Made by a program: the position numbers and the translations under genes
Notes under the pieces: model-generated
Databases searched by the model: none
Seen by the model: the letters and a program-made list of their open reading frames with translations, nothing else
Told to the model about the DNA's origin: nothing
Assembly: GCF_004359215.1 (NCBI RefSeq)
Contig: NC_090611.1
Coordinates: forward strand, 3,450,333-3,514,332
DNA length: 64,000 nt
Direction of reading: 5' to 3'
Source: Bremia lactucae
Taxonomy: Eukaryota > Oomycota > Peronosporomycetes > Peronosporales > Peronosporaceae
Part shown: one piece after another, positions 1 to 10,239 of the stretch
Numbering within the stretch: position 1 is the stretch's first letter
How the letters are laid out: every line of letters begins with the position of its first letter

Positions 1-6
1 ACGTTT

Positions 7-378
7 ATGAACGGACTACGGCATGGCCCATCGCGACAGGCCCTTTTTAGAAAAATGCCGTCGACGATGGAAGAGGCAATTCAAATTGCCTTGGTTGAGG
101 AGCAACCCTACAACAGCGCCTCGGCGACAGCTTGGTATAAGCCGTCGGCCGAGAGGTCAGATGCCAATCCTATAGAGTTGGGCAATGCAGACGTGGTCTG
201 TTATAAATGCGGCAAGCGAGGCCATATGATGGCTCGCTGCTATGCCAGGGTCCCTGTTGGGGCGAAGACGCCCAGCAAGAGGACTCCCTACCCAAAGGGC
301 GATGGCAAGAACCAGCGTGCGAGACACATGAGTTCTGCATCGACCACTGAGGGGTCGGGAAATGTAGGAGCGCAGTAG
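7..378 (+). pseudogene. Gag C-terminal fragment with CCHC zinc knuckle, family A chromodomain Gypsy element
   Basis: This is the end of a Ty3/Gypsy Gag, the RNA-binding part of the retrotransposon capsid protein. A CX2CX4HX4C zinc knuckle is visible around residues 65-78 (CYKCGKRGHMMARC), followed by a basic, Ser/Thr-rich tail, as usual for nucleocapsid. The frame is open from the window edge, so the N-terminal Gag lies outside. The same knuckle recurs at 5288-5494, in the fuller copy of this element. A protease remnant follows at 520, as in normal gag-pol order. The knuckle is intact, but the element around it has lost reverse transcriptase and integrase, so I call it a remnant. Confidence 0.8.
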
Positions 379-519
379 GGGCGGGATGCCCTACTGACGC
401 GGACTCTGAAGCTACCCCTAAGTTCAGAGTTGTGGAACAAATGGGTAGCATAGTCCCTGAGGTCTCGAAATTTCGGACCTCAACCCTGGTCTACAACGCT
501 CATGTAAGGCTATGACAAG

Positions 520-804
520 GTGATGACCCTCCTAGTGGATTCGGATGCATCACAACATTTTGTGAAGCTCGCGGCTCTAAGAAAGCGACCGGCGATGTTT
601 GATTTGCTTTGCCAGGATGGCAAGCGAGAAGAGGCGATTGTTCGTTTAGCAAACGGCGCGCTCGTTAAGTCTGAGGGAGTTCAGGTAGAACTCGTCTTCA
701 GCTTTAGTGACTTCTCTTGTAAAGTGAAGTACATAGTACTAGGTATGGGGAATCCGTTTGACCTCATCCAAGGCATGCCATGGCTGGCAAAGTACCAACC
801 ATGA
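520..804 (+). pseudogene. Retropepsin-like aspartic protease fragment (Gypsy pol)
   Basis: The frame reads LLVDSDASQHFV near its start, matching the retropepsin motif DSGAS with the glycine changed to aspartate, and ends with F-D-L-I-Q-G-M-P-W-L, the conserved second motif of Gypsy proteases (I-L-G-M-P-W-L). It would process Gag-Pol. The loss of the flap-proximal Gly suggests it is inactive. It is separated from Gag by stops, and after about position 810 the sequence jumps to the chromodomain region, so the reverse transcriptase and integrase present in the second copy (7300-9450) are missing here. Confidence 0.75.
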
Positions 805-929
805 ATAGATTGGCGTACACGCACAGTTGCGATCACTACGCAGGACACCGGAAAGGATGTGCTCCTGCAAGAGGCGTCTGCAACTGATGTCGTGTCGTAC
901 ACAATTGAGGGTGCATTGACGGAATGTCA

Positions 930-1215
930 AACGTCACCAAACGTCGTTCAGCAGCGCTAAACGCCTGTGACTGAACGGACGAAGGTAAGGCAGCCGCGAG
1001 TAGGTGGGCGAGATCGCCACTCCTACCGGGTGCCGCCTGCACTGATAGATGCGGGTGGGAATCAACGCTTCCTTGTTGGAAGGTTGCTTGCCCACCGCTC
1101 CGTGAGGCAAGGGTATCAGATCCTCGTCTAATGGAAAGGTTACCCGAAGAGTTTTGCTCTTGGGAACCGATCGATACCCTACGTATTGATGTGCCCGGCT
1201 TGGTGGCTGCCTAGA
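930..1215 (+). pseudogene. Chromodomain remnant at the C-terminus of Gypsy integrase
   Basis: Conceptual translation in shifting frames gives a chromodomain: F-L-V-G-R-L-L-A-H-R, then Y-Q-I-L-V, a stop, and W-K-G-Y-P. This is the aromatic-cage part of a chromoviral integrase tail, which directs integration to histone-marked chromatin. A matching copy lies at 9900-10215. Here it follows the protease remnant directly, so about 6 kb of pol has been deleted. In-frame stops show it is dead. Confidence 0.7.
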
Positions 1216-1229
1216 AAAGGAGCACCAGC

Positions 1230-2182
1230 TGAGGCCTCTTCGCTAGACTCAAATGGACTAGCAGAAGTAGCGTTGTGAGAAGAAACAGGGGGTACAGCAC
1301 CGTTCATGATTTCTTTCACAGCAAGCGGGCGAAATTAATTCGCTGCGACCGCTGTTTCATCGCATCGGATTGCGGATAAATGCGGCGCAATAATTTCGCC
1401 TCGAATTGGTCGGGTTTTCCATTGAACGCAACACGACCGGGATCGGGAATATACGCCCAAGCGATTTTCCTTGAGCCCTCCATAATTTAAAGATGCCATA
1501 ATATTTATGTGCGTTTAGAAGAGCGCGCTCTAGGAGCGACGCCCTTGGCCCGTTTGATTAGATGAAGGGGGTATCTTTGGTATGCCACCCGTCTCACAGC
1601 CACGTTTAAAACGACTGGCTTGTGACACCGACTGAGCACGTTCACGTGTCGTCGGCGGAGCTTTAGGCTCCGAATCCTCTATGTCAGAACCATTATGGAT
1701 TATGGTCTGAGCATAAGGCGTTGTAGTTTCACCCAACGGAGAAGCGGCTGCGCCTTTATGGGCAGCGCTCTCATTACCTGTCGCTGCGCTATCATGCGCA
1801 GACGACGAGACAGCATTAGAAAATTTGTCGTCTCCGTATTGAGAGCAATGAGTGAAGTTTGGATGGACAATAAAGCACCATCATCCCTCCTCATGAGCTC
1901 GTTGTCCGCATCACTACTATGAGGTGACGGCAACAGTGTCGACTCATTGTAGTCGACAATGAGCGACGTATCAGCATCCTCACTGTTAAAGTGGGATATA
2001 TCCTTTAGCCCCGTTAACGCGACAGCAGCAGTAGCTGTTGGCGTTTCGACTAAGGCATTAGACGCGGCCGGCGAATTAACGCGGGGGGTGCGCTTAGTGC
2101 GAGGTTGAGTGGGCGTCTTCGCAGACGACCCTCCAACGTGGCCCCTTTTAGGTGGCATCTTTGGCGCCGTGTATGGAAACAC
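1230..2182 (-). CDS. Antisense reading frame between pol and 3' LTR, copy 1
   Basis: On the strand opposite to pol, an open frame starts at 2182 (or at the next Met, 2158) and runs to 1700. It continues in other frames through 1736-1530 and degenerates towards 1230. The N-terminus is basic and Pro/Thr-rich (MPPKRG, then TKRTPR). The middle is acidic (SED, SSDADNE) and is followed by a helical stretch with L-M-L-S-R-R-L-R. The same frame exists at 10730-11071 with roughly two thirds of residues conserved by eye. I do not recognise a family. Position (about 110-130 bp from the 3' LTR) and orientation match the unrelated-looking frame at 34347-35362. It may be an accessory protein of the retrotransposon; a nested fossil Gag is the alternative. 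Confidence 0.45.
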
Positions 2183-2278
2183 AGATTGCTAGAGTGATTG
2201 AGTGAACTAGCTGCGCGTAAGCTGCTCGCAGTTCCTCGCTCCTCTTTAACGAATTTAAAAATTTAAATTCGTTCTTAT

Positions 2279-2289
2279 AGGGAGGATGG
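2279..2289 (+). other. Polypurine tract of family A element, copy 1
   Basis: AGGGAGGATGG sits immediately before the TGTAA that opens the LTR at 2290. This is where plus-strand primer sites for reverse transcription lie, and it proves the element runs on the plus strand, so the 1230-2182 frame is antisense to it. The matching site in the second copy is at 11268-11281. Confidence 0.75.
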
Positions 2290-2819
2290 TGTAATGGGCT
2301 AAGTTGCCCTAATCTTTTACACAGTCCCCGTTAAGTACACTTGGTGTACTTTAAAGGAATGGTCAATTACTAAATTAAAGTAATTAGACCCAACACTCGG
2401 GTGTGGTGCACATTTGTGACCAACCCTTGTGTATATGATGCACATGGGTGCATTCACATTAGGAGGGATGACGCCCAGCGTCATCCGTTACGCGAGGTAT
2501 CTAGAAAGATACCCTCGCAATACATATTAAGTGTTATCTATACAGATGACATTTTGGTTGGTTAAAATAGGTTTTATATTTATTACGATTAAATATAAAT
2601 CAGTCTGAAAACTACTTCCTACTTGATAAGTGCGCACGAGGAGCCGGATTACCGCTCCCGTGGCGACAGTTAACCTAAGTATTTAGTGCCTTGGGTGAGG
2701 TCGCTGAAGCGCCCATAACAACTACTTCACTGAACGCAAGAGAAGCTGGACCGCTTCCTCGCTGTGCTAGGGTGTGTGTCTAAATAGAGCGTGGCCGCAT
2801 TACCACATGCCCGCTAACA
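2290..2819 (+). repeat. LTR, family A (3' LTR of element copy 1)
   Basis: This is a 530 bp long terminal repeat starting TGTAATGGGC and ending GCCCGCTAACA, with imperfect inverted ends. It recurs at 4650-5040 (truncated), 11282-11812, 20751-21289 and 23990-24518. Diagnostic internal stretches are the TTAAGTACAC block about 45 bp in and GCTTCCTCGCTGTGCTA near the end. The 5' LTR of this copy lies outside the window. Confidence 0.85.
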
Positions 2820-3807
2820 CAATGTATGCCGAGCAAGACGCACCGCTGGTTGCTGCTCTAATGCACTTCTTTGGCTTGACATTCACCTCGATCACGTATA
2901 CGAATTGGTGACAATTTGTCTTAGACGAAGCCGAAAGCCTTTTCAAAATGCGAGCACAAGATTTGGCTTTAGAGCTCGAAATTCTGTGTATGAATTACGA
3001 TAAGTTCGACCAGTCTTTATTGCGCATTTTTCGCACACTTGTCAATGCGCGAGAAAGGTATTTGTTTCTCTTTTCGCGAGCGCAGCGAAAGAGTTTTATC
3101 GGAGATGAATCGAAACAATTGCTTCGAAGTTGTGGTCAAAAAGGATCGTTCGAAATAAATTAACTAAATTTGTAACATATTACCCGACGAAGGGGAACGA
3201 TAGCGTTCACCTCCGCTGCCTCCTGCTTCAGGACCTCTCGGTAACACTCATATACATTCCATCCACCCCCGCGAAGCCTCCTCCGACACCTGCTACTTGC
3301 ATCATCTAAATCTGCTGAAAAAAATTAGGAGTGAATATCTTGATCGCTGGAATAGTATCAAGGCTAGATTTCACCAAAAATAATTGTCTTAGCAAATAAC
3401 CTCAACTAGCTTTGCTCGGATTTGCTTATACGAATCATGTCTGGCAGTTTATTGCTGCTGGCGTCGTCAAGATGAGGCACATGAAATTGAGAGCAGGAAG
3501 CTCGTCGAAGATGGGCACAATCTCTCATTTGAAAGCTTCCTCCATGTTCATCCTTTTAAAGACGTTGCTTCCGGGTGCGCGAAGCATGCGTTGTGCCATG
3601 ACCGATAAAGCAACTTGTGTTAGTGATCAATACGTAATGCACAGACAGAAATCACACGATTAGATGCAAAAGAGAGAGTGTTATTAATTATGTTATCCTG
3701 TGCGCTACTAGCAACTCTCATCCGCAAAATAAATTGGGAGATGAAATTCCCACAGTCGCTCGACGCAAATATGATACCACTCCGTGCAAGCTTAAGTCCA
3801 GGAAAGA
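2820..3807. other. No recognisable gene
   Basis: Only short frames occur here, for example 2948-3163 and 3412-3663 on the plus strand, with no motif I can name. The composition resembles degraded repeat or old intergenic sequence between two retroelement insertions. Confidence 0.5.
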
Positions 3808-4277
3808 TGTAACGGTGTGTTCCGTATCGTAAGTATTATTTCCTATAAGAGGAAGTACAAAATTATTTTATCTTTAATAATTTTGACTAAAATAGTTTTA
3901 ATGTATCCAAATTGGATAATATTGATGCAATAAATCATGAGCTCTATTGATTGGTTGATTTAAGTATATACTAACCCCGCCAATCGTTATAAGACACGAT
4001 TGTGCGGTGCGCAAGGAGCACCATACTTAGGTATTAATTTAATAAGTCCAGTAGTAGATAGAAGATCGTTACGAAGGAAACTAAATATATTAATACAGTT
4101 TTACTTCTCCCTAATTTTAATCCTTTGTATGACCTTTAGTAGCTAAAGCCCTTTAGCTACTCAGGAACCTCCCTCTGTACACTAATGTACGTGAAGTTTC
4201 CGAGGCACCTTACCTTCAGTGTAATCAGTGGAAGGTCATCAAGTACGTACCAGTACTTATGAAAGTGCTCCGTTCCA
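3808..4277 (+). repeat. LTR, family C
   Basis: This 470 bp repeat begins TGTAACGGTGTG and ends close to GTGCTCCGTTCCA. It aligns along its length with the LTR at 59942-60445 (shared blocks: CTATTGATTGGTT, GTGCGGTGCGCAAG, GTAGTAGATAGAAGATCGTTACG). The end has mutated from the expected CCCGTCACA. It is followed by 239 bp of unrecognised sequence and then by an inverted piece of the same LTR. Confidence 0.75.
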
Positions 4278-4516
4278 AAGGACATATCCCGAGACTTCCA
4301 GAAGTAGGGGAGAAGACGACTCGTCCGACAGCCAAACAGAATAAAAAAAGAAGGAACCCGGGGACACGTGAACAGAAGGTTGTGACAAGGTCGGCGAACA
4401 TAAACAAAAGTTATGGCCACGATCAAGGAAATTCGAGCAATCCGTAGTGCATTGTATCCGCTGTCACAATTTCTGACCCAAGAAACTTTTGTAACGCTAT
4501 GCGTAGCAGTCACAAG
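4278..4516. other. Unrecognised spacer between two inverted family C LTR pieces
   Basis: A short lysine/arginine-rich plus-strand frame (4259-4447) overlaps this spacer and a minus-strand frame spans 4157-4513. Neither shows a recognisable motif. It could be the start of an element's internal region. Confidence 0.4.
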
Positions 4517-4647
4517 TGTAACGAGGCACCTTTCACTAGTACTGGCAAGTACTAGTTAACGTTACACTGATTAAAGTGAAGGTGAGGTGCCTCGAAACCT
4601 CACGTACACAAGGGTACAGAGGAAGGTTTCTAAGTAGCTAAGGGGCT
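4517..4647 (-). repeat. Inverted 3' fragment of a family C LTR
   Basis: The reverse complement reads as the last 130 bp of a family C LTR, ending GTGCCTCGTTACA at 4517. It mirrors 4148-4230, so the two LTR pieces face each other as an imperfect inverted repeat around the 4278-4516 spacer. Confidence 0.7.
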
Positions 4648-4649
4648 TT

Positions 4650-5040
4650 TGTAACGGGCTAAAGCTGCTCTTATGCTACACAATCCCCGTTAAGTACTCC
4701 TTGTGTATTTAAGGGGGTGGCCAATTACTTAAGTGATGTAATTGTACCTGTGGTTCACATTGTGAATCACCCTTGTGTATGTGATGTTCCCTGAGGGCAT
4801 CCACGTTAGCGGGGATGACGGCTTGCGTCAACCATTACGTCAGGTATCTAAAAGATGCGCTCGCAATACATATTAGTGTTTATATGTAGAGATGACATCT
4901 TAGGATTGGTTGAAAAAAGGAGCTTATATATACTACGATTAAACATAAATTAGTCTGAAAACTGCTTCTAGAACGTAAGTGCGCACGTGGAGCAGCATTC
5001 TCGCTCCCGTGATGTCAGATAGTCTACAGCTTATAGTTCG
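4650..5040 (+). repeat. LTR, family A, 3'-truncated (5' LTR of the main chromodomain element)
   Basis: Starts TGTAACGGGC directly after the inverted family C fragment and follows the family A sequence to about 5040 (TTATAGTTCGTT). There it breaks off, losing the last 130 bp or so, the primer binding site and most of Gag. The partner 3' LTR is at 11282-11812. The two LTRs are visibly diverged, so the insertion is not recent. Confidence 0.8.
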
Positions 5041-5104
5041 TTATGTGCAGGAGATGCACTCACTGTCGGCATTCATTCGTGTGAGTCCGATACCGGAACA
5101 CCTT

Positions 5105-5494
5105 AAAGTGCCCACGTAAATGAATGGACTGCGATACGGCCGATCGCAACAGGCCCTTTTTTACAGAAAGAAACTGTCGACGATGGAAGAGACAATCGAA
5201 ATCGCCTAAGTTGAGGAGCAATCGTACAACAGTGCCTCGGCGACTGCTTGGTAAAAGCCATCGGCCAAGAGGTCGGATGCCATTCCTATGGAGCTGGGCA
5301 ATGCAGATATAGTCTGCTACAAGTGCGGCAAGCGCGGCCAAGTGATGGCTCGCTGCTATGCCAGGGTCCCTGCTGGTGCGAAGACGCAGAGAGAGAGGAC
5401 TCCATACCTGAAGGGTGATGGCAAGAACCAGCGTTCGAGATGCGTTAGTTCTGCATTATCTTCTGAGGTTTCGGGAAATGCAGGAACGCGGTAG
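5105..5494 (+). pseudogene. Gag fragment with CCHC zinc knuckle, main family A element
   Basis: Homologous to 1-378. The zinc knuckle is in the 5288-5494 frame as CYKCGKRGQVMARC, where the histidine of CX2CX4HX4C has become glutamine, so metal binding is probably lost. Upstream sequence (5105-5287) aligns with the 1-180 region but is interrupted by stops. Most of Gag before this point is missing, because the truncated LTR joins the middle of Gag at about 5040-5105. Confidence 0.75.
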
Positions 5495-5559
5495 GGGCGG
5501 GATGCCTTGCTGACGCGGACTCTGAAATTACCCCTAACAAAGTTGTCGAAAAAATGGAT

Positions 5560-5880
5560 AGCATAGTCCCTGACGTACCGAAATTATGGTTCTATGACCA
5601 GGTGATGACCCTCCTAGCGGATTCTGTGTTTCTCAAAATTTGTTAAAGGCTGAGGGAGTTCAAGTTAAATTCGCCTTCAGGTTTATTGACTTCTCTTGTA
5701 AAAAGAATTTCACATTGCTAGGTATGGAGATTCTGTATGACCTCATCCTAGGTATGCCATAGCTGGCAAAGAAACAACCATGGAAAGACTGGCGTACACG
5801 CACAGTTGCGAACTCTCCACGGAAAAACCGAAAAGTATGTGATTCTCTGGGAGACGTATGCAACTGATGTCGTGTCGAAC
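5560..5880 (+). pseudogene. Protease remnant, main family A element
   Basis: Aligns with the protease at 520-804, but about 120 bp covering the active-site side are deleted. The start (T-L-L-A-D-S) has lost its DSGAS aspartate context, and the later L-I-L-G-M-P motif is followed by a stop. No catalytic protease could be made. Confidence 0.65.
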
Positions 5881-5888
5881 AGGATGCG

Positions 5889-6209
5889 TTGACGGGATGT
5901 CAAGCGTCAAAAAGTCCTACCCAGCACGTGGGGACTGGGGTGGTAAAAAGGACGATGACAAGTCCCAGTCATGCGTCCGAATGTCCTGCACGGACCCGAG
6001 AGCCTGTGGCAGTAGACGGCGAGCTGACAGGGAGTAATGCGTCGCATTATCCGGCACAGTGCCTAGAGCCTAGTGCGGTTGGAAGGGGTGCGTTAGCCAG
6101 GAGTGCAACGGCATTCGCTTCCCAGAAAAGGGTCGTGGTGACTCGAAGAACGAGTACCCGACAGATTAGGAAGATCATAGGCACGTCTAAACGAGTGACG
6201 TTTCGATAA
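5889..6209 (+). pseudogene. Pol linker between protease and reverse transcriptase, part 1
   Basis: A 106-residue frame rich in Ser, Thr, Ala, Arg and Pro, ending in a basic stretch before the next frame. It lies where Gypsy polyproteins carry a poorly conserved linker. I see no domain. Confidence 0.45.
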
Positions 6210-6210
6210 G

Positions 6211-6531
6211 TTGTTATTCAAGAGACGGGCCTTCAACGAGGTGTTCAAGGCCGTCAAAGACAAAGTTGCGGAGGCATCCTCAGTTGAGGTGCTCCGGAAA
6301 GTCTTTAAATCGGCCGAGGAGATAGTAAATCTTCCGGAGATATCGTGGGATCTGTTCCTTGCCGAATTAAAGAAAGGAAAGATCCACGAAATAGTAGCAC
6401 CAGTTCCAGAAGAGAACTTGGTGGACTGTTGCTCGTCGCCCACAGTCGACGAGAGCGTCCTAGAAACGGACAAAAAAGAAGCGGTTCGCTGCTCAAGGCT
6501 GGGATGCCTTGAAAGACAGTCCGTTCTTTGA
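6211..6531 (+). pseudogene. Pol linker between protease and reverse transcriptase, part 2
   Basis: A 106-residue frame containing V-F-K-A-V-K-D-K and W-D-L-F-L-A-E-L-K-K, charged and probably helical. Its second half is the unit that is duplicated in tandem at 6299-6808, so the true pol frame probably ran through one unit only. Confidence 0.5.
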
Positions 6532-6808
6532 GGTTCTGTGGAAACATCGCAATAAGTCTTTAAATCGGCCGAGGAGATAGTAAATCTTCCGGAGATATCG
6601 TGGGATCTGTTCCTTGCCGAATTAAAGAAAGGAAAGATCCACGAAATAGTAGCACCAGTTCCAGAAGAGAACTTGGTGGACTGTTGCTCGTCGCCCACAG
6701 TCGACGAGAGCGTCCTAGAAACGGACAAAAAAGAAGCGGTTCGCTGCTCAAGGCTGGGATGCCTTGAAAGACAGTCCGTTCTTTGAGGTTCTGTGGAAAC
6801 ATCGCAAT
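6299..6808 (+). repeat. Direct tandem duplication A (two 255 bp units)
   Basis: Units 6299-6553 and 6554-6808 read the same base for base as far as I can compare by eye. Each starts AAGTCTTTAAATCGG and ends ACATCGCAAT. The unit is 85 codons long, so the duplication alone would keep frame, but a stop (TGA at about 6530) interrupts it. It directly adjoins duplication B. Confidence 0.85.
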
Positions 6809-8230
6809 GTGTTCCCAGGAGAAGTGCCGAGCCGCCTGCCAGCACATAGGGGGCATCCAGCACGAGAAAGACCTCGAACCTGCCATCAAGTATTCTGTGA
6901 CCAGGCAATGGCCGTTGCCGAAAGAACAAGTCGATTATATCGATGAGTTCTTCGACAAGCGAGCCAAGGCGGGACATGTGCGTGACAGCAAATCGCCTCA
7001 CTGCATCCCGACCTTTTGTGTGCGTTAAGCCACAAGTGGATGGCGCGTGGTTCATGCTTGCAATGTTCCCAGGAGAAGCGCCGAGCCGCCTGCCAGCAGA
7101 TAGGGGCATCCGGCACGAGAAAGACCTCGAACCTGCCATCAAGTATTCTGTGACCAGGCAATGGCCGTTGCCGAAAGAACAAGTCGATTATATCGATGAG
7201 TTCTTCGACAAGCGAGCCAAGGCGGGACATGTGCGTGACAGCAAATCGCCTCACTGCATCCCGACCTTTTGTGTGCGTTAAGCCACAAGTGGATGGCGCG
7301 TGGTTCATGCTTGCAATAAGCTGAACACGGCACCATACCAACTCAAACGCCAATCCCGCGGAAAGATGTCTTGTTGAACTCCATGGAAAAGTCAAGTATC
7401 TTTTTCGCGTTGGAGATTTGAAGGATGGCTACTATCAGGTACTCATGAGAGAGTCCGAAAAAGCCAAAACGGCGGTAAGCACCCCAAGCGGTATGCTTTG
7501 GGAGTGGCTTGTGATGCCCAAGGTTAAAAAACGCACCAGCGACATTCAACCGAGTGGTGGCTCATGTGATGCGTCAGCACCGTGCCTACGCGCCCCACTA
7601 CTTTGACGATGTATTCGGGCATAGTAGGGCCGAGGACGGGCTGAGCGCAATAGAGTCGCACAAGCGTCATTTAGACGCTGTGTTGCAGACTTTTAAGGAC
7701 GCTCAATTGTACGTCAACTTGCAAACGTGCGTCTTAGGGGTCCCCGAGATACCTGTGCTGGGCTGCATCGCAGGTACACATGGTGTACGAGCAGACCCAG
7801 ACAAGGTAGAATCAATAAAGGAATGGCAATTCCACGGCATGTGAAGGATTTGCGCCAAATCCTAGCGCCCGCTAATTACTTGCATAGGTATAGCAAGAAT
7901 TATGCTGAGCAAACTAAACCATTATCTGACCTAATGGATAAGAACGCATAATGGGTTAAATTGAAAGATTAAGAAGCTGCTATCCCATCAGTGAAGCAAT
8001 CTCTTATGGAGGCACCGGTCTTGGCATTGCCAGGCGCGAGAAAGCCCTTAACCGTCGTCTGCGATGCAACTAATTTTGCAATCGGCAGCGCGCTCATGCA
8101 GAAGGACGATAACGGCATTGACCGTGTCATCTCGCATCAGTCTCGGCTTTCAAAAGCCGCGGAACCGAATTACCCTGTGCATGATAAAGAGCTACATTTA
8201 ATAAAGTATGCTCTTGTCAAGTTTTGAGTG
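6783..8230 (+). pseudogene. Reverse transcriptase and RNase H, main family A element
   Basis: Gypsy reverse transcriptase is spread over several frames: Q-W-P-L-P-K-E-Q near the start (twice, because of duplication B), then D-G-Y-Y-Q-V-L-M around 7418, and the catalytic box H-Y-F-D-D-V-F-G-H-S at about 7600 with both aspartates present. RNase H follows at 7991-8227, containing C-D-A-T-N-F-A-I-G-S-A-L and Y-P-V-H-D-K-E. Frameshifts near 7030, 7270, 7400, 7550 and 7840 and stops near 7950 make it non-coding. Confidence 0.8.
6809..7317 (+). repeat. Direct tandem duplication B (units of 256 and 253 bp)
   Basis: Units 6809-7064 and 7065-7317 both begin GTTCCCAGGAGAAG (the first carries an extra GT) and end GCTTGCAAT. 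They differ by a handful of substitutions and small indels. They encode the N-terminal reverse transcriptase segment (K-Y-S-V-T-R-Q-W-P-L-P, P-T-F-C-V-R). Unit length matches duplication A, and both units end in the pentamer GCAAT. Confidence 0.85.
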
Positions 8231-8669
8231 CACCTATTGTAAACCGAACCATTTGTGGTTTATACGGATCACTCACCATTGTGGACCGCAATAAATCCAC
8301 CGCACCTCTCACCCAGACTGGCAAGACGCCTTACATTCTTCTCTGCTTTTAATTTCAAGTTGACTACTAGCCGGGTAAGTCGAATGTCTTGGCTGACGCT
8401 TTATCGCGCAGACCAGATTTCGAGGTAAGACACCAGAAAAGTCTAAGGCACAAGTTGCGTCGTCAACGTTGGCAGCCATGAAGGCATACAACGTCAAGAA
8501 CTTATTGGACTCCATAATAATTGAGAGCTACAGTCAGGACGAACATTGTCGCCTGCTGATGGATCAATATGGTGGACGAAAGGCAAATCTTCCGTCGCAC
8601 CTAAAAATTATGCTAAATCGCTTTAGCTGAGCGATGGCCAGTAATGGAATCAGCTGTCGCCTTGTGATC

Positions 8670-9450
8670 TCTTGAGAATTTTTGTGCCTCATGACACAGA
8701 TCATATGCTGATGATCCTTCACGAGTTCCATGATGCACCATCGAGTGGGTATCTGGTCCGTAAAAAGAAATTCTTGCGAGCGCCAGAGGAATATGGTGGC
8801 CACACCAATATAGATGGGTGGCCAACTATATTCGCTCTTGCGAACAGTGTCAGCGCATTAAGCCACACCGTCCAGCAGTGCGCTACTAAAGCCGGTACCG
8901 ATTCCAACGGATTGTTGGAGATCAGTAAGTCTGGATTTCATGTTTGGCATGCCACCCGATCACAAGGGTCGGGCGGGCTCGTCATCTTTTAACAGACTGA
9001 GCAAAATGGTGCATTTAACACCATGTGAGACATCGATCACAGGCAAGGAGGCAGCTCTCTCGTTCCTGGATAATGTATACCGATACAGATGCCCGAGTCC
9101 ATAATAACGGACCGGAATCCACGTTTTACGTCTGTTTCTGGAGACATGTGTTTGAGAGGCTACGTAGCAAGCCTACATGTCGACCGCAGATCATCCTTAT
9201 ACCGATCGCCAAACAGAAAGTGCTATTCGGGTCATGGCGGACGTAATACGGTCGATAGCGACTTCCATAGAATGGAGCAAACAATTGCCCTTTGTGGAAT
9301 TCACTAAAAATAACAACGTCCACGCCAGTACGGGTGAGATATCGCTTACTATTAACGGACTGCGCAATCCTCAGATGCAAGTCTCGTTTGTGCGGAGCGC
9401 GAGACTTAGTGGGGGCGGGCCTCGAACTATGCTCGGTGCGAAAGAGGGAT
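8670..9450 (+). pseudogene. Integrase remnant, main family A element
   Basis: Begins with H-D-T-D-H-M-L-M-I-L-H-E-F-H-D, the zinc-binding HH part of a retroviral-type integrase. It passes through S-I-I-T-D-R-N-P-R-F-T (DDE core, second aspartate) around 9095 and A-D-H-P-Y-T-D-R-Q-T-E near 9180 (the Glu side). Several frameshifts separate these blocks. The integrase would have inserted element DNA through its DDE triad. Confidence 0.75.
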
Positions 9451-9889
9451 AAATTTTCGTCAATATGACGATCACCCGCAAGGGTATCATGTCAAAGACA
9501 GGAACTTGCCCTAGTGACCCTGCCAATTTGGTTGTGGTCAGTATGAAGTCACGGCAAGGAATACCTGTGCTCCAAAATTTGAACGATGTTTCGTTAATGT
9601 CAACCACGTCCTACCACCGACCTCTCGGTGGTGTCGTAGGTAAGTTAGATGCCAAAAGCGTGAGCAAAGCTTAACGCTTTGTGAGTGAGCGATAAGCCAG
9701 CACACGAAAAGTCCACGACGCGATGGCAAGCTACAAACAAGCAAAAAAACATGCCGACCGGCATGGTTGCAAATACTATGAATGCTTAAGTAATTGAAAA
9801 AAAATATTAGAAACTGCTACTCTTCCTAAAAATGCAGTTTCTGTACTACCTGGTACTACGAAATTATTACCAGAGAAAAGAATCGAGGT

Positions 9890-10215
9890 CAGTCGGAAGA
9901 CTTTACCCTCGAGATCCACAAAAAATACGTCGTTCGGCAGCGCTTAACGCCTGCGACTGAACGGACGAAGGTAGGGATGCCTCGAGTAGGTGACCGAGAT
10001 CGCCAATCCTATCGGGCGCCGCCTGCACTGATGGATGCGGGTGGGAACCAACGCTTCCTTGTTAGAACGTTGCTTGCATACCGCTCCGTGAGGCAAAGAT
10101 ATCAGATCTTTGTCCACTGGAGAGGTTACTCGAAGAGTTATGACTCTTGAAACTGATTGTTACCCTACGTATGGACTTGCTGAATATCATCGGCTTGGTG
10201 ACTGCCTATGAAATG
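9890..10215 (+). pseudogene. Chromodomain remnant, main family A element
   Basis: Homologous to 930-1215. Frames give R-F-L-V-R-T-L-L-A-Y-R-S-V-R and V-H-W-R-G-Y-S-K-S-Y-D-S, the chromodomain signature of chromoviruses. It is separated from the integrase by a poorly conserved stretch at 9450-9890. Confidence 0.7.
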
Positions 10216-10239
10216 TAGTACCAGCTGAGGCATCTTCGC

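Noticed and set aside
1695..1922. Plus-strand frame repeated at 10755-10985
   Set aside because: It lies exactly opposite the antisense frame and is shared only because the DNA is shared; its Arg-run start and lack of a plausible upstream signal make the minus frame the better candidate.
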